NCBI RefSeq assembly: GCF_900106925.1
Contig: NZ_FNNZ01000017.1
Location: 48,356-112,355 of the forward strand
From: Thiocapsa roseopersicina
Lineage (GTDB): Bacteria > Pseudomonadota > Gammaproteobacteria > Chromatiales > Chromatiaceae
DNA length: 64,000 nucleotides
Direction of reading: 5' to 3'
Below the pieces are notes generated by a model. That model had not been told where the DNA came from and did no database searches. It was given only the letters and a program-made list of their open reading frames with translations. This document shows positions 55,642 to 64,000 of this stretch, in pieces. Position 1 is the first letter of the stretch. Every line of letters starts with the position of its first letter. The position numbers were made by a program, and so were the translations under genes.

Positions 55642-58600
55642 ATGTCCGCAGCCCCTGATCGCCCACCCGTCGCCTGTCTGTGCCTCGACATCGAGACGGC
55701 CAAGCAGGATGCGCTCTGTCTGCGCGAGATCGGGCTCTACCGCCCCGATCTCGATGCCCGCGCGCGGATCTCCGCTCAGGCCCCCGATTTGGTGTCGCGT
55801 GTCGATGCGCTGACCGATGGCGCGAGCTTCGCGTTGGGTCACAACATCATTGCCTTCGATGGACCGACGCTCGCCGTGTTGCACCCCGGCCTGGCTCTGC
55901 ACCGGCTGCCGCTGATCGACACGCTCGAGCTCTCGCCGATCGCCTTCCCGCAGAACCCGTACCACCGCCTGGTCAAGGACTACCACCTCTGCACGACCTC
56001 GCGGAACGATCCGGTGCGCGATGCCGAGCTGGCCTACCGGTTGTTCCTCGACCAGTGGGAGACCTTTCGAACACGCGTGGTCGAGCACCCCGATGAGATG
56101 TTGTGCCTGCACTTCCTCCTGGCTCCGCAGAACGGCATCGGTGTGGCGAGTTTCTTTGCCACCCTGCGCCGCGCCCTGCGACCCTCGATCGACGAGGCAG
56201 CTGCGGCCTGGTCGCGGGCCACCGCCGGAAAGGTCTGCATCACGGGGCTTCGGCGGATCATCGAGCAGTGGTTACCCGACCCGCAGTGGCATAAGCCGTT
56301 GGCCTATACCCTGGCTTGGCTGCGGGTGGCGGGCGGTAACTCGGTGCTGCCGCCCTGGGTGAAGCTGAGCTTTCCCGAGACCGGGGAAGCCATCGCCGCG
56401 CTGCGCGACGTACCCTGTACCGATCCGGCCTGCGCCTGGTGCCGCGAGCAGCACGATCTGGAGCGGATGCTCCCGCACTATTTCCCGGGCATCACCGACT
56501 TCAGGCCAACGCCCGCAACTCCCGACGGACGCTCGTTGCAGCGGGCGATCGTGGAGAACGGCTTTGCCGGACGCTCCACCCTGGCCATCTTGCCCACCGG
56601 CGGAGGCAAATCGCTGTGCTTCCAGTTGCCGGCACTGGCGCGCTATTACCGCACCGGTAGCCTCACGGTGGTGATCTCGCCGCTGCAATCGCTGATGAAG
56701 GATCAGGTGGACAACCTGGAGGCGCGCGGAGTGACCTGCGCGGGCTATCTCAACAGCCTGCTCACTCCGCTGGAGCGTCAGGCGATGCTGGAGAAACTGC
56801 GCCTCGGCGACCTGGGATTGATCTTTGTCGCCCCCGAGCAGTTTCGCGGCACCGCCTTCGGCAACGCCCTGCAACACCGCGAGATCGGCGCCTGGGTCTT
56901 CGACGAGGCGCACTGTCTGTCCAAGTGGGGGCACGACTTTCGACCGGACTATCTCTACGTCTCGCGCTTTATCCAACGGCGCCGCAAAGCGCTGCCGGAG
57001 CCGGTGTTCTGTTTCACCGCCACCGCCAAGCCCGATGTGGTCCAGGACATCCGAACGCACTTCGAGCAACGGCTCGGCCTGTCGATCGAGCTCATCGAGG
57101 GCGGTGTCAGCCGCGAGAACTTGATCTACGAGGTGCGGGCTGTCCCGGCACAGGTGAAGTACGGCGAGGTCCTGTCGTTGTTGCGCGAGACCTTGCGCGA
57201 GGATGGCGGGGCGATCGTGTTCTGTGCCCGCCAGAAAACGGTCGAGGAAGTTGCCGCCTTCCTCAAACAAGCCGGCCTGGACTGCGGCTATTTCCACGGC
57301 GGCATGCCCCCGGCCGACAAGCGGGCGGTCCAGGAAGCCTTCATCGGCGGCTCGCTGCGGGTCATCGCCGCGACCAACGCCTTCGGGATGGGCGTGGACA
57401 AGCCCGACGTGCGGTTGGTGATCCATCTGGATACGCCCGGCTCGCTGGAGAACTACTTGCAGGAAGCCGGCCGGGCCGGACGTGACCAGGCGCCGGCGCG
57501 GTGTGTTCTGCTCTATGACGAAGCGGATCTGGATGTGCAGTTCCGCCTGCTGCGAAACTCGCGCCTGACCCAGCACGACATCCACTCCATCTTGAAGGCC
57601 CTGCGCATCATCGAGCGCAAGGATCGCAGCGAGGGGGAGGTAGTGGTCACCAGCGGAGAGATCCTCCTGGAGATCCCCGAGCAGCACCGCATCGACCCGG
57701 ACGCCAAGGATGCCGAGACCAAGGTCCGCATCGCCGTGGCCTGGCTGGAGGAGGCGCGGCTGCTGGAGCGCCACGAGAATCATACCCGCGTCTTTCCGGG
57801 CAGCCTGTTGGTCGGGAGCCTGGACGAGGCACGCGACGTACTCCGCAAGAAGCTCGGACCCACGGCCGACATCGATCCCTATCTGGCCATCCTCGCGGAA
57901 CTGCTTGCCGCGGACGACGACGAAAGCCGCTCGACCGACGATCTGATGCGCGCCACCGGCAAAGACTCGCGCACGCTGCAAGCCATGCTGCGCGAGCTGG
58001 ACCAATGGCAGCTCCTGTCCAACGAGACCGAGATCGGTGTCACCCTGTATCGCGACCCCGATACCGTCGAGCGGCTGGCGGAGCTGACCCGGATCGAGGC
58101 GGCGCTCCTCGGCCAGCTCCGCGAAGCGGCGCCGGACGCCGATACGGAAAGCTGGCAGCTCCTGAATATGCGCCGACTCTGCGACACCCTACGGCGCGAT
58201 ACCGGCGTGGAGATCGATCCGCATCGCCTGTCGCGTCTGCTCAAGTCCTATGCCGAACCGTTCGGTGAAGGCGTCGAACATCGGGGCTTTTTTGCGCTGC
58301 GTCCTGCCGGAATGGACAACCGCGCTATCAAAGTCCTGCGGTCTTGGCGCGATATCGCGCACATCGGTGAGCGGCGTCTGCGCGTGGCACACGCCCTGGT
58401 GGCCATATTCCTCGCGGCACGACAGGGCAACACCCTGCTCGTCGTCCTCAAGCTCGGGGAGCTGGAGCGCAAGCTGCGCGCCGACCTGACGCTCCAGGAT
58501 CTGGACATCCAACGCTGGGACACAGCCCTCTCCGCGGCACTGCTTTACCTCGATGCCAACGAGGTGCTGCATCTGGCGCGCGGCAAGGCGGTGTTTCGTG

Positions 58601-60798
58601 CGGCGCTACGCATCGAGCTGAACCCCGAGGCCCGACGACGCCAGTTCAAGAAGTCCGACTATGCCGAGCTGGCCCTGCACTACAAGGACAAAATCGTTCA
58701 GGTCCACGTCATGGCCGAGTACGCCAAGCTCGCACTCGGCAAGGTTCAGGCGGCGATGCGATTCATCGTCGACTATTTCAGACTCGATCGCGACGAGCTC
58801 ATCCGGCGCTACTTCGCCGGCCGCCAAGAATTGCTCGAGAACGCCACCACCGAGGAGGCACATCGACGCATCCTCATCGACCTGCGCAATCCCGGCCAAC
58901 AGGCCATCGTCGCGGCACCCCTCGACGGCAATCACCTGGTCCTGGCAGGGCCCGGCTCGGGCAAGACCCGGGTAATCGTGCATCGGGTCGCCTGGTTGTT
59001 GCGCGAATGCATGGTGCTGCCGCAGACGATCATGGTCCTGGCCTACAACCGCTCGGCCGCCGCCGAGATCCGGCACCGCCTCTGGGCACTGGCCGGACCG
59101 GATGCCGCCGGCGTCACCGTGCAGACCCTGCACGGGCTGGCGATGCGACTCACCGGCACCAGCTATGCCGTGGCGATCGAACGGGGCGACACCCTGGATT
59201 TCGGGGCCGTGATTCGCCGGGCCACCGCCGACCTGAACCGGAGCGATGAGGGTACCGGAATCGGCGCGTCCGTCGTGCGCGATCGCATGCTCGCCGGTCT
59301 GCGCTTCCTGCTCGTGGACGAATACCAGGATATCAACGGCGACCACTACGAGCTGATCAGCGCCCTTGCCGGACGCACCCTGCAGACCGAGGAAGACCGC
59401 CTGTCGCTGCTCGTGGTGGGCGACGACGACCAGAACATCTACGCCTTCGACGGCGCAAGCGTGCGCTACATCCGCCGGTTCGAGCAGGACTATCAAGCGC
59501 GCCGCTACCAGCTGATCGAGAACTACCGCTCAACTGCTCACATCATCCACTGCGCCAACCGGATCGTTGCGCGGGCACGCGACCGCATGAAGGCAGGACA
59601 GGAGATCCGCATCGACCATGCGCGCCGCGAGCAGCCCGAAGGCGGCGACGATTCCGCACGCGATCCGGTCGCCTCTGGCCGGGTGCATGTCCTCGAAGTG
59701 CCCCGCGACGCGCGCTTGGAAGCTCAGCTGGCCCTCGCCGAGATCCAACGCCTGCACGGTCTCGCGCATGCCGGCGGGGCAGGGCAGTGGGGCCGCTTCG
59801 CCGTCATCTCCCGGCGCTGGGACGATCTGGAGCCGTTGGCCGCGCTGTGCCGTCGCCGGCGCATCCCCGTCCGCATGCTGCTGGATCAGCATCAACCCAA
59901 TCTGCATGTGACGCGCGAAGGCCGTGCGCTGCTCGATCTGCTGCGCGGACAGCGTCGCCGCAACCCGCGCTCGCGTCTGCTGCTGCGTACCGGTGTGCTG
60001 TCGCGCTGGTTTCGCCGCCGCTACGGCGTCCCGGTCGACGGCCTGATCGAACACCCGTTTCAAGCCGCACTGGCCCGTTTCATTGCGGACACCGAGGGGG
60101 CGGTCCCCGCCGGCGAGCAGGTGATCGGCGATCTGGTGGAGTCTCTCTACGAGATCGGAACAGGCATCAAAGCGCTCGCGCAGGGCGGCGCCAATGGCCC
60201 GCTGGTGCTGATGACGGCACACCGGGCCAAGGGACTGGAGTTCGATCATGTCCTGATCCTCGACAGCGGGGGCTGGCAGTCCGGCAGCGACGACGAGCGC
60301 CGCCTCTTCTACGTGGCGATGACCCGCGCGCGAAAGACGCTGACCCTGTGCGAGGCGCTCGGCGGCAAGCATCCCTTCATCGCCGATGCCGACGGGCTGA
60401 CACTGCGCTCGCGAGCGGCCCAACCCGAGCCCGAGCCGGGCCTGGGGAACCGAACGCTGATTGCCGACCCGGAGAAGATCGTGCTGTCCTGGCCGGGTTA
60501 CTTCCCGGCGGGTGCCCCGCTGCATCGCGCACTGGCTGCGCTCGACGTCGGCAGCGAGCTCGTACTGCGCGAGCGCGTCGACGGCAAGGGCGGATGGGAG
60601 ATCGCGGACACGCAAGGGGTTGCCGTGACGCGCATGTCGTCGAAGTTCCGGCCCCCGGTCGGGCGGATCATTGCGGTCCGTGTCGCGGCAATCCTGGTCC
60701 GTGACGCCAAGGCCGAGGAGCGACAGAACATGCGCTGCTCGCGCTGGGAGTTGGTGTTGCCGGAGATTGAGTATGAGCCGAAGCCATCCTCGGTTTAA
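55642..60798 (+). CDS. Exonuclease-RecQ-UvrD helicase fusion, 1718 residues
   Basis: One continuous open frame with three nucleic-acid modules. Residues about 10-140 form a DnaQ-like exonuclease: D16/E18 in LDIET, D73 in GHNIIAFD, D127 in PVRDAEL, though the usual histidine before the last Asp is Asn122. A Cys cluster (C259, C264, C267) precedes the RecQ core: Walker A PTGGGKS (318-324), DEAH (421-424), FGMGVDKPDVR and QEAGRAGRD. A UvrD/PcrA-like SF1 helicase follows from about 1085: Walker A AGPGSGKT (about 1100), VDEYQDI (about 1223), TAHRAKGLEFDHV (about 1524) and YVAMTRARKTL. WRN-like exonuclease-RecQ pairing plus a second, unrelated helicase is unusual. Suggested role: DNA repair or anti-phage; the function is unproven. 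Confidence 0.9.
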   Translation: MSAAPDRPPVACLCLDIETAKQDALCLREIGLYRPDLDARARISAQAPDLVSRVDALTDGASFALGHNIIAFDGPTLAVLHPGLALHRLPLIDTLELSPIAFPQNPYHRLVKDYHLCTTSRNDPVRDAELAYRLFLDQWETFRTRVVEHPDEMLCLHFLLAPQNGIGVASFFATLRRALRPSIDEAAAAWSRATAGKVCITGLRRIIEQWLPDPQWHKPLAYTLAWLRVAGGNSVLPPWVKLSFPETGEAIAALRDVPCTDPACAWCREQHDLERMLPHYFPGITDFRPTPATPDGRSLQRAIVENGFAGRSTLAILPTGGGKSLCFQLPALARYYRTGSLTVVISPLQSLMKDQVDNLEARGVTCAGYLNSLLTPLERQAMLEKLRLGDLGLIFVAPEQFRGTAFGNALQHREIGAWVFDEAHCLSKWGHDFRPDYLYVSRFIQRRRKALPEPVFCFTATAKPDVVQDIRTHFEQRLGLSIELIEGGVSRENLIYEVRAVPAQVKYGEVLSLLRETLREDGGAIVFCARQKTVEEVAAFLKQAGLDCGYFHGGMPPADKRAVQEAFIGGSLRVIAATNAFGMGVDKPDVRLVIHLDTPGSLENYLQEAGRAGRDQAPARCVLLYDEADLDVQFRLLRNSRLTQHDIHSILKALRIIERKDRSEGEVVVTSGEILLEIPEQHRIDPDAKDAETKVRIAVAWLEEARLLERHENHTRVFPGSLLVGSLDEARDVLRKKLGPTADIDPYLAILAELLAADDDESRSTDDLMRATGKDSRTLQAMLRELDQWQLLSNETEIGVTLYRDPDTVERLAELTRIEAALLGQLREAAPDADTESWQLLNMRRLCDTLRRDTGVEIDPHRLSRLLKSYAEPFGEGVEHRGFFALRPAGMDNRAIKVLRSWRDIAHIGERRLRVAHALVAIFLAARQGNTLLVVLKLGELERKLRADLTLQDLDIQRWDTALSAALLYLDANEVLHLARGKAVFRAALRIELNPEARRRQFKKSDYAELALHYKDKIVQVHVMAEYAKLALGKVQAAMRFIVDYFRLDRDELIRRYFAGRQELLENATTEEAHRRILIDLRNPGQQAIVAAPLDGNHLVLAGPGSGKTRVIVHRVAWLLRECMVLPQTIMVLAYNRSAAAEIRHRLWALAGPDAAGVTVQTLHGLAMRLTGTSYAVAIERGDTLDFGAVIRRATADLNRSDEGTGIGASVVRDRMLAGLRFLLVDEYQDINGDHYELISALAGRTLQTEEDRLSLLVVGDDDQNIYAFDGASVRYIRRFEQDYQARRYQLIENYRSTAHIIHCANRIVARARDRMKAGQEIRIDHARREQPEGGDDSARDPVASGRVHVLEVPRDARLEAQLALAEIQRLHGLAHAGGAGQWGRFAVISRRWDDLEPLAALCRRRRIPVRMLLDQHQPNLHVTREGRALLDLLRGQRRRNPRSRLLLRTGVLSRWFRRRYGVPVDGLIEHPFQAALARFIADTEGAVPAGEQVIGDLVESLYEIGTGIKALAQGGANGPLVLMTAHRAKGLEFDHVLILDSGGWQSGSDDERRLFYVAMTRARKTLTLCEALGGKHPFIADADGLTLRSRAAQPEPEPGLGNRTLIADPEKIVLSWPGYFPAGAPLHRALAALDVGSELVLRERVDGKGGWEIADTQGVAVTRMSSKFRPPVGRIIAVRVAAILVRDAKAEERQNMRCSRWELVLPEIEYEPKPSSV

Positions 60799-60881
60799 TT
60801 GAATCGGTTTTTGGCATGCTGGCTTAGCGTGTACCATCGCACCGCCCTTCAACGGATCACCGATCACATGGAGTTTCCCCG

Positions 60882-61061
60882 ATGAACGAAGTCAACAACC
60901 GCGTCACCGTCGTCGACATCCAGATGCCCTTTTGGTCCATGGTGGCCTTCATGGTGAAGGCGGCCATCGCGTCCATACCGGCCATCATCATCCTCTCCAT
61001 CCTGTTTGCGATTGTCATGGCGATCTTCACCGCCATGTTCGGCGGCATGGGCATGATGTAG
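60882..61061 (+). CDS. Small membrane protein, two-helix
   Basis: A 59-residue protein, MNEVNNRVTVVDIQMPFWSM, followed by a hydrophobic body (FMVKAAIASIPAIIILSILFAIVMAIFTAMFGGMGMM) that could form one long or two short membrane helices. ATG 60882 is preceded by GGAG with eight-base spacing. Proteins of this kind (V-x-V-x-DIxMPF) occur as hypotheticals in many gammaproteobacteria. It is too short to infer function. Confidence 0.75.
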   Translation: MNEVNNRVTVVDIQMPFWSMVAFMVKAAIASIPAIIILSILFAIVMAIFTAMFGGMGMM

Positions 61062-61084
61062 GTCGGCCGACTCGTCTCTCGCCG

Positions 61085-61357
61085 TCACCCTAGGCGAGAG
61101 ACTCGCATCAGCTGCTCCTCGGCGGAATCTATCTCCTTGCACAGATCCAGAATCCGCGCAGCAAGCGCACGTACCGCCCGATCAGGCTTCTCGAGCGCCA
61201 AGCTCGCGCTGCCGGTCTCTATGCCGTCGATCACCGCCTCGTGATCCGCACGGGTGAGGCGGATGCCGGCCCTGACGCGCGCCAAAGCGGCGAGCAGAGC
61301 GGGAAGGTGGGCGTGATTGCGCCGGCGGATCTCTTCCAGCAGGGCCTTGCGATTCAT
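61085..61357 (-). CDS. Small helical hypothetical protein
   Basis: A 90-residue, highly charged, helical protein: RKALLEEIRRRNHAHLPALLAALARVR, with RLTRADHEAVIDGIETGS and ALAARILDLCKEIDSAEEQL. It has one cysteine. No domain is recognised; the length and composition are consistent with a real gene. The plus-strand membrane-protein gene ends 24 bases away, so the two are convergent. Confidence 0.55.
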   Translation of the reverse strand: MNRKALLEEIRRRNHAHLPALLAALARVRAGIRLTRADHEAVIDGIETGSASLALEKPDRAVRALAARILDLCKEIDSAEEQLMRVSRLG

Positions 61358-61476
61358 GAGGTCGTTATCGATGTGAGGTCGGAGACCTGACCCTTCCGGT
61401 CACGATTCGCGCTCCGGGAGGGTAGCGCAGATCCGGGATCGGATGCGTCTCTTGCCCGAACCGAACGATACCCTTA

Positions 61477-62259
61477 TCAGTCTTCGAGATCAGCCAACGG
61501 CCAGTCGTCCGGCTCGACATAGGACCAGGATGTCTGATCAAAAGGGATATTCCAGATTTTGGGCGTGAGCTGTCGTCCCTCGAATTGCCCTGTCAGGGTG
61601 ATGCGAAGTGGAAAAACCGTTGCGCCGATATTGATGGAATCCACCTCCAGCGTGCTCTCGATGTCGGTAACCGGACAGATCTCGCCGCCTTCTCCGCAAG
61701 CGCCGACATTGTTCCATGCCGCATGAATCGGTCCCAGGTCACGGATGCGGCGACCATGGGGCGCCAGGATGCTGTAGGACTCGACGAGAACCCCTTGACC
61801 TAGAAAGCCATCGCGGTTCACCCAGCCCCAATAATCGCTGGGCGCTAGCTTGATCAGGCGCCAATCGGTCGGGGCGCCCCCCCAGCCCCCCGAGCTCAGA
61901 CGCGGCTCGCCGGCGATGAGCTCAACACCGTCCGGGCCAAAGCCGATCACCAGGGCGCCCACGAGGCCACGGGTCACATGCGAATCGATATTCTCGCCGG
62001 TGCGCGGGTCAAAGGCCCGCCCTGTCAACAGAACATACAAACGGGGGCCGGTGTCGGCCTCCACGCGGTCGACCCGATCGATCTTCAGACAATCGGCACG
62101 TCCGGGATCATCCGCACTTCGCGCCACCCAACAAGCGTTGGTCCGATCGTATCCATCATAGAGACGGTTCAGTACCTCGCGCACGATAGCGTCATCTTCC
62201 GAGGACATAACCGTTACCGCCACGGACGCCAGCACGACAAGCAACACCATCCGTTTCAT
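61477..62259 (-). CDS. Secreted hypothetical protein
   Basis: A 260-residue protein with an N-terminal signal (MKRMVLLVVLASVAVTVMSS). After a helical 40 residues (VREVLNRLYDGYDR) comes a mostly beta region with VEADTGPRLYVLLTGRAFDP, VGALVIGFGPDGVELIAGEPRL and WGWVNRDGFLGQGVLVESYSIL. Cysteines at CWVARS, DCLKI, GACG and CPV may form disulphides. The start at ATG 62259 has GGAG seven bases upstream. The longer upstream frame is not supported. Family unknown. Confidence 0.7.
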   Translation of the reverse strand: MKRMVLLVVLASVAVTVMSSEDDAIVREVLNRLYDGYDRTNACWVARSADDPGRADCLKIDRVDRVEADTGPRLYVLLTGRAFDPRTGENIDSHVTRGLVGALVIGFGPDGVELIAGEPRLSSGGWGGAPTDWRLIKLAPSDYWGWVNRDGFLGQGVLVESYSILAPHGRRIRDLGPIHAAWNNVGACGEGGEICPVTDIESTLEVDSINIGATVFPLRITLTGQFEGRQLTPKIWNIPFDQTSWSYVEPDDWPLADLED

Positions 62260-62342
62260 GAATGTTCTCCTAAAAGCCCCGATCTCCGATCGTAGAGTTC
62301 TGTTCTTGACGGTTCCCGCAACCTCACCAACGAGAGACCCCG

Positions 62343-62651
62343 ATGCCCATCCTCCTACAGATCGACTTCCCCTTCCAAGGCCCTTGGGGCGCCGAGATGA
62401 GCGCCACCATGCAGGGACTCGCCGCATCCATTGCGCAAGAGCCCGGCCTACTCTGGAAGATCTGGACCGAGAACCCCGAGACGAGCGAGGCCGGCGGAAT
62501 CTATCTCTTCAAGGACCGCCCCAGCGCCGAAGCCTATCTGGCGATGCACACCGAGCGACTCGTCGGCTTCGGTGTATCGCACGTCAACACCAAGCTCTTC
62601 GAGGTGAATCGGGAGCTCTCGGCGATCGACCGGGGACCGATTGGATCGTGA
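62343..62651 (+). CDS. YdhR-like putative monooxygenase/ABM-fold protein
   Basis: A 102-residue protein of the YdhR family, with an alpha+beta (ABM) fold: MPILLQIDFPFQGPWGAEM, then AQEPGLLWKIWTENPETSEAGGIYLFKDRPSAEAYLAMHTERL. These are proposed monooxygenase or stress proteins, activity unconfirmed. ATG 62343. Its TGA overlaps the GTG of a tiny downstream frame (62648), which overlaps the FAD oxidoreductase start. Confidence 0.88.
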   Translation: MPILLQIDFPFQGPWGAEMSATMQGLAASIAQEPGLLWKIWTENPETSEAGGIYLFKDRPSAEAYLAMHTERLVGFGVSHVNTKLFEVNRELSAIDRGPIGS

Positions 62652-62746
62652 GTAACATAGATCCGGAACGAAAAGCGTCTCAGGCAAGCCTACCGCAAGA
62701 TCCGACGGACGACTCCGCGGATCTCCCGGACCATGGGGTGACATGA
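62648..62746 (+). CDS. 32-residue bridging frame, doubtful
   Basis: A GTG-started 32-residue frame (SNIDPERKASQASLPQDPTDDSADLPDH) overlaps the YdhR-like stop (GTGA) and the next start (ATGA). It could be a translational coupler, a leader peptide, or chance. The sequence is acidic and has no known homology by eye. Confidence 0.3.
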   Translation: MSNIDPERKASQASLPQDPTDDSADLPDHGVT

Positions 62747-63708
62747 TGGAAAAGGCAGAGCGAATCGCAGTCATCGGCTCCGGTATGGCCGGGCTCGCCT
62801 GTGCGCGGCGCCTGACCGATGCCGGATGCATGCTGATCGTGTTCGACAAAGGCCGAGGGATCGGTGGGCGGCTGGCCACGCGGCGGGCGCCGGACGGTCG
62901 GCAGTTCGATCACGGTGCGCAATACATCACCGCGACAGCGCCGCGTTTCACGACGCTGCTGAACGAGGCAGAGACCGCCGGGGCCGCCGCACTCTGGGCC
63001 GACGGGTCGGACCGACCGCATGTCGTGGGCACACCGGGCATGACCGGGCTGGCGAAGTATCTGGCACGTGGCCTCGATATCCGACAGGGTGTGGAGGTCG
63101 TCGCGCTGCACGAGACGAAACATGGTTGGAGGGTCACCCTTGCCGACGGCGCGGAGTTGTTCGACCGCGTTGTCCTCACGGTGCCCGCCCCGCAGGTCTC
63201 GAACCTGATCGGCCCCGAGCATCCGATATCCCGCGAGGTTGCCGGCGTGCGCCTTGATCCCTGCCTCACGCTGATGGCCGCCTTCGATCCGGATGCCCTG
63301 CGGCCTTTCGTCACCCGCGCCGATCCCGACGCACCGCTGGCCTGGATCGCGCAGGACAGCAGCAAACCGGGGCGACCCGCACCTGCCTGCTGGGTGGCAC
63401 AGGCCAGCCCGGCGTGGAGCGCTGCGCATCTGGAGCTCGACCCCGACGCCCTCACCGCGCTGTTGCTGCCCATGCTGTGCGAGCAACTCGGCACGGATGC
63501 GGATGCCGTGCGCTACGCCGCCGTGCACCGCTGGCGCTACGCACGCGTCGCCGTGCCGCTTGGCCGCCCCTTCGCCCGCGATGGATCCTGCACGCTCTAC
63601 GCGGGCGGCGACTGGTGTCTCGGTGCGCGGGTCGAGGCCGCCTGGATCAGCGGGGATGCCATCGCACAAGACATCCTTGCCTCTATGGACGAGCTACGCA
63701 TGCCGTAG
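62743..63708 (+). CDS. FAD-dependent oxidoreductase, renalase-like
   Basis: A 321-residue flavoprotein with the N-terminal dinucleotide-binding fold IAVIGSGMAGLACARRL (8-24), followed by FDKGRGIGGRLATRR and FDHGAQYI, the pattern of the renalase/NAD(P)-binding amine oxidase-like group. The C-terminal segment GDWCLGARVEAAWISGDAIA is typical of FAD-binding. Substrate unknown. ATG 62743, coupled to the 32-residue frame. Confidence 0.88.
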   Translation: MMEKAERIAVIGSGMAGLACARRLTDAGCMLIVFDKGRGIGGRLATRRAPDGRQFDHGAQYITATAPRFTTLLNEAETAGAAALWADGSDRPHVVGTPGMTGLAKYLARGLDIRQGVEVVALHETKHGWRVTLADGAELFDRVVLTVPAPQVSNLIGPEHPISREVAGVRLDPCLTLMAAFDPDALRPFVTRADPDAPLAWIAQDSSKPGRPAPACWVAQASPAWSAAHLELDPDALTALLLPMLCEQLGTDADAVRYAAVHRWRYARVAVPLGRPFARDGSCTLYAGGDWCLGARVEAAWISGDAIAQDILASMDELRMP

Positions 63709-63733
63709 CCAAAAGCATCCCATTACACACATC

Positions 63734-64000
63734 TCATGAATCATGAGCCTGTCGCGCATATCTGAGACCCGCGGCGAAGTCCGTGACGCGTTGCAGGCCG
63801 AGCCAAATCGTCTTCACGCCGGGCTCCCCGTCGCCCTTGCGCCCGAGGAATCCGCCGAGGCCGGCGATCAGGCGGACCACGGTGTTGAGGCGTGGCGGCT
63901 CTTTGGGCAGGGGTTTCTCGGAGAGAATGTAGGCGGCCTGCCATTCTTCGGGCGCGAGGAACAGCTCGGCGTCCAGGTCGGGCAGGGTTCGCCCCAAGCG
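63734..64000 (-). CDS. IS4-family transposase, C-terminal part, cut by window edge
   Basis: The frame runs off the end of the window and gives about 88 residues up to a stop at 63734. The sequence LDAELFLAPEEWQAAYIL, then VVRLIAGLGGFLGRKGDGEPGVKTIWLGLQR, is the C-terminal region of IS4/Tn5-type transposases. The start lies beyond 64000. Completeness and ends of the element cannot be judged here. Confidence 0.85.
   Translation of the reverse strand, partial: RLGRTLPDLDAELFLAPEEWQAAYILSEKPLPKEPPRLNTVVRLIAGLGGFLGRKGDGEPGVKTIWLGLQRVTDFAAGLRYARQAHDS

Noticed and set aside
1..64000. CRISPR array
   Set aside because: No regularly spaced repeat-spacer pattern seen; the only tandem array is the 9-bp repeat at 53630-53719.

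Overview
The window is GC-rich chromosomal DNA of a gammaproteobacterium. The core order pncC-thpR-recA-recX-alaS-lysC-csrA-tRNA-Ser(GCT) is typical of that class. The gene content (paired GH57 enzymes, a RIO-type kinase, a CGFS glutaredoxin with a BolA partner, many small Chromatiales-like hypotheticals) fits a purple sulfur bacterium or relative (Chromatiales). That last step is inference from content, not from a search.

Layout. Positions 1-12715 are housekeeping and small gene sets: uppP (cut by the window edge), a phosphopantetheinyl transferase, tex, a SET-domain protein, an RND pump with its adaptor, a RIO kinase, and a run of two small unknown proteins, a Rieske ferredoxin, a monothiol glutaredoxin and a BolA protein that looks like an iron-sulfur handling set. 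At 12759-20301 there is an accessory patch: a GNAT gene cut off by an IS3-family element, an AT-rich translationally coupled pair consisting of a membrane-anchored dynamin-like GTPase and a large partner of unknown fold, and a NERD-SF1 helicase. Positions 21274-45461 return to ordinary chromosome: copA, an LTA-synthase-like enzyme, an ABC ATPase/permease pair, two GH57 enzymes, an HTH-ferredoxin-reductase fusion, then the recA-csrA core block ending in tRNA-Ser.

Positions 45462 to about 55430 look like a decayed integrative element next to the tRNA. A repeat resembling an attachment site and about 0.8 kb of gene-free DNA lead into an AlpA-type regulator, an FlhD/FlhC-like activator pair reading away from an XRE repressor, a second XRE gene with DnaT-like and DnaC-like replication proteins, a UmuDC operon with a perfect palindrome at its start, a 10-copy 9-bp tandem repeat, and two translationally coupled pseudogenes (a DUF3313 lipoprotein and a family PF10091 glycoamylase). 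No integrase or conjugation gene is visible in the window. FlhDC-like activators, a repressor and UmuDC together recall the control regions of SXT/R391-type elements.

At 55642-60798 a single 1718-residue protein joins a DnaQ-like exonuclease, a RecQ helicase and a UvrD-type helicase. The window closes with small hypotheticals, a YdhR-like protein, an FAD oxidoreductase and the end of an IS4-family transposase gene.

The most promising leads for an undescribed system are the dynamin-like pair (14259-18271), possibly together with the NERD helicase upstream of it, and the exonuclease-RecQ-UvrD fusion. The evidence for defence roles is contextual only.
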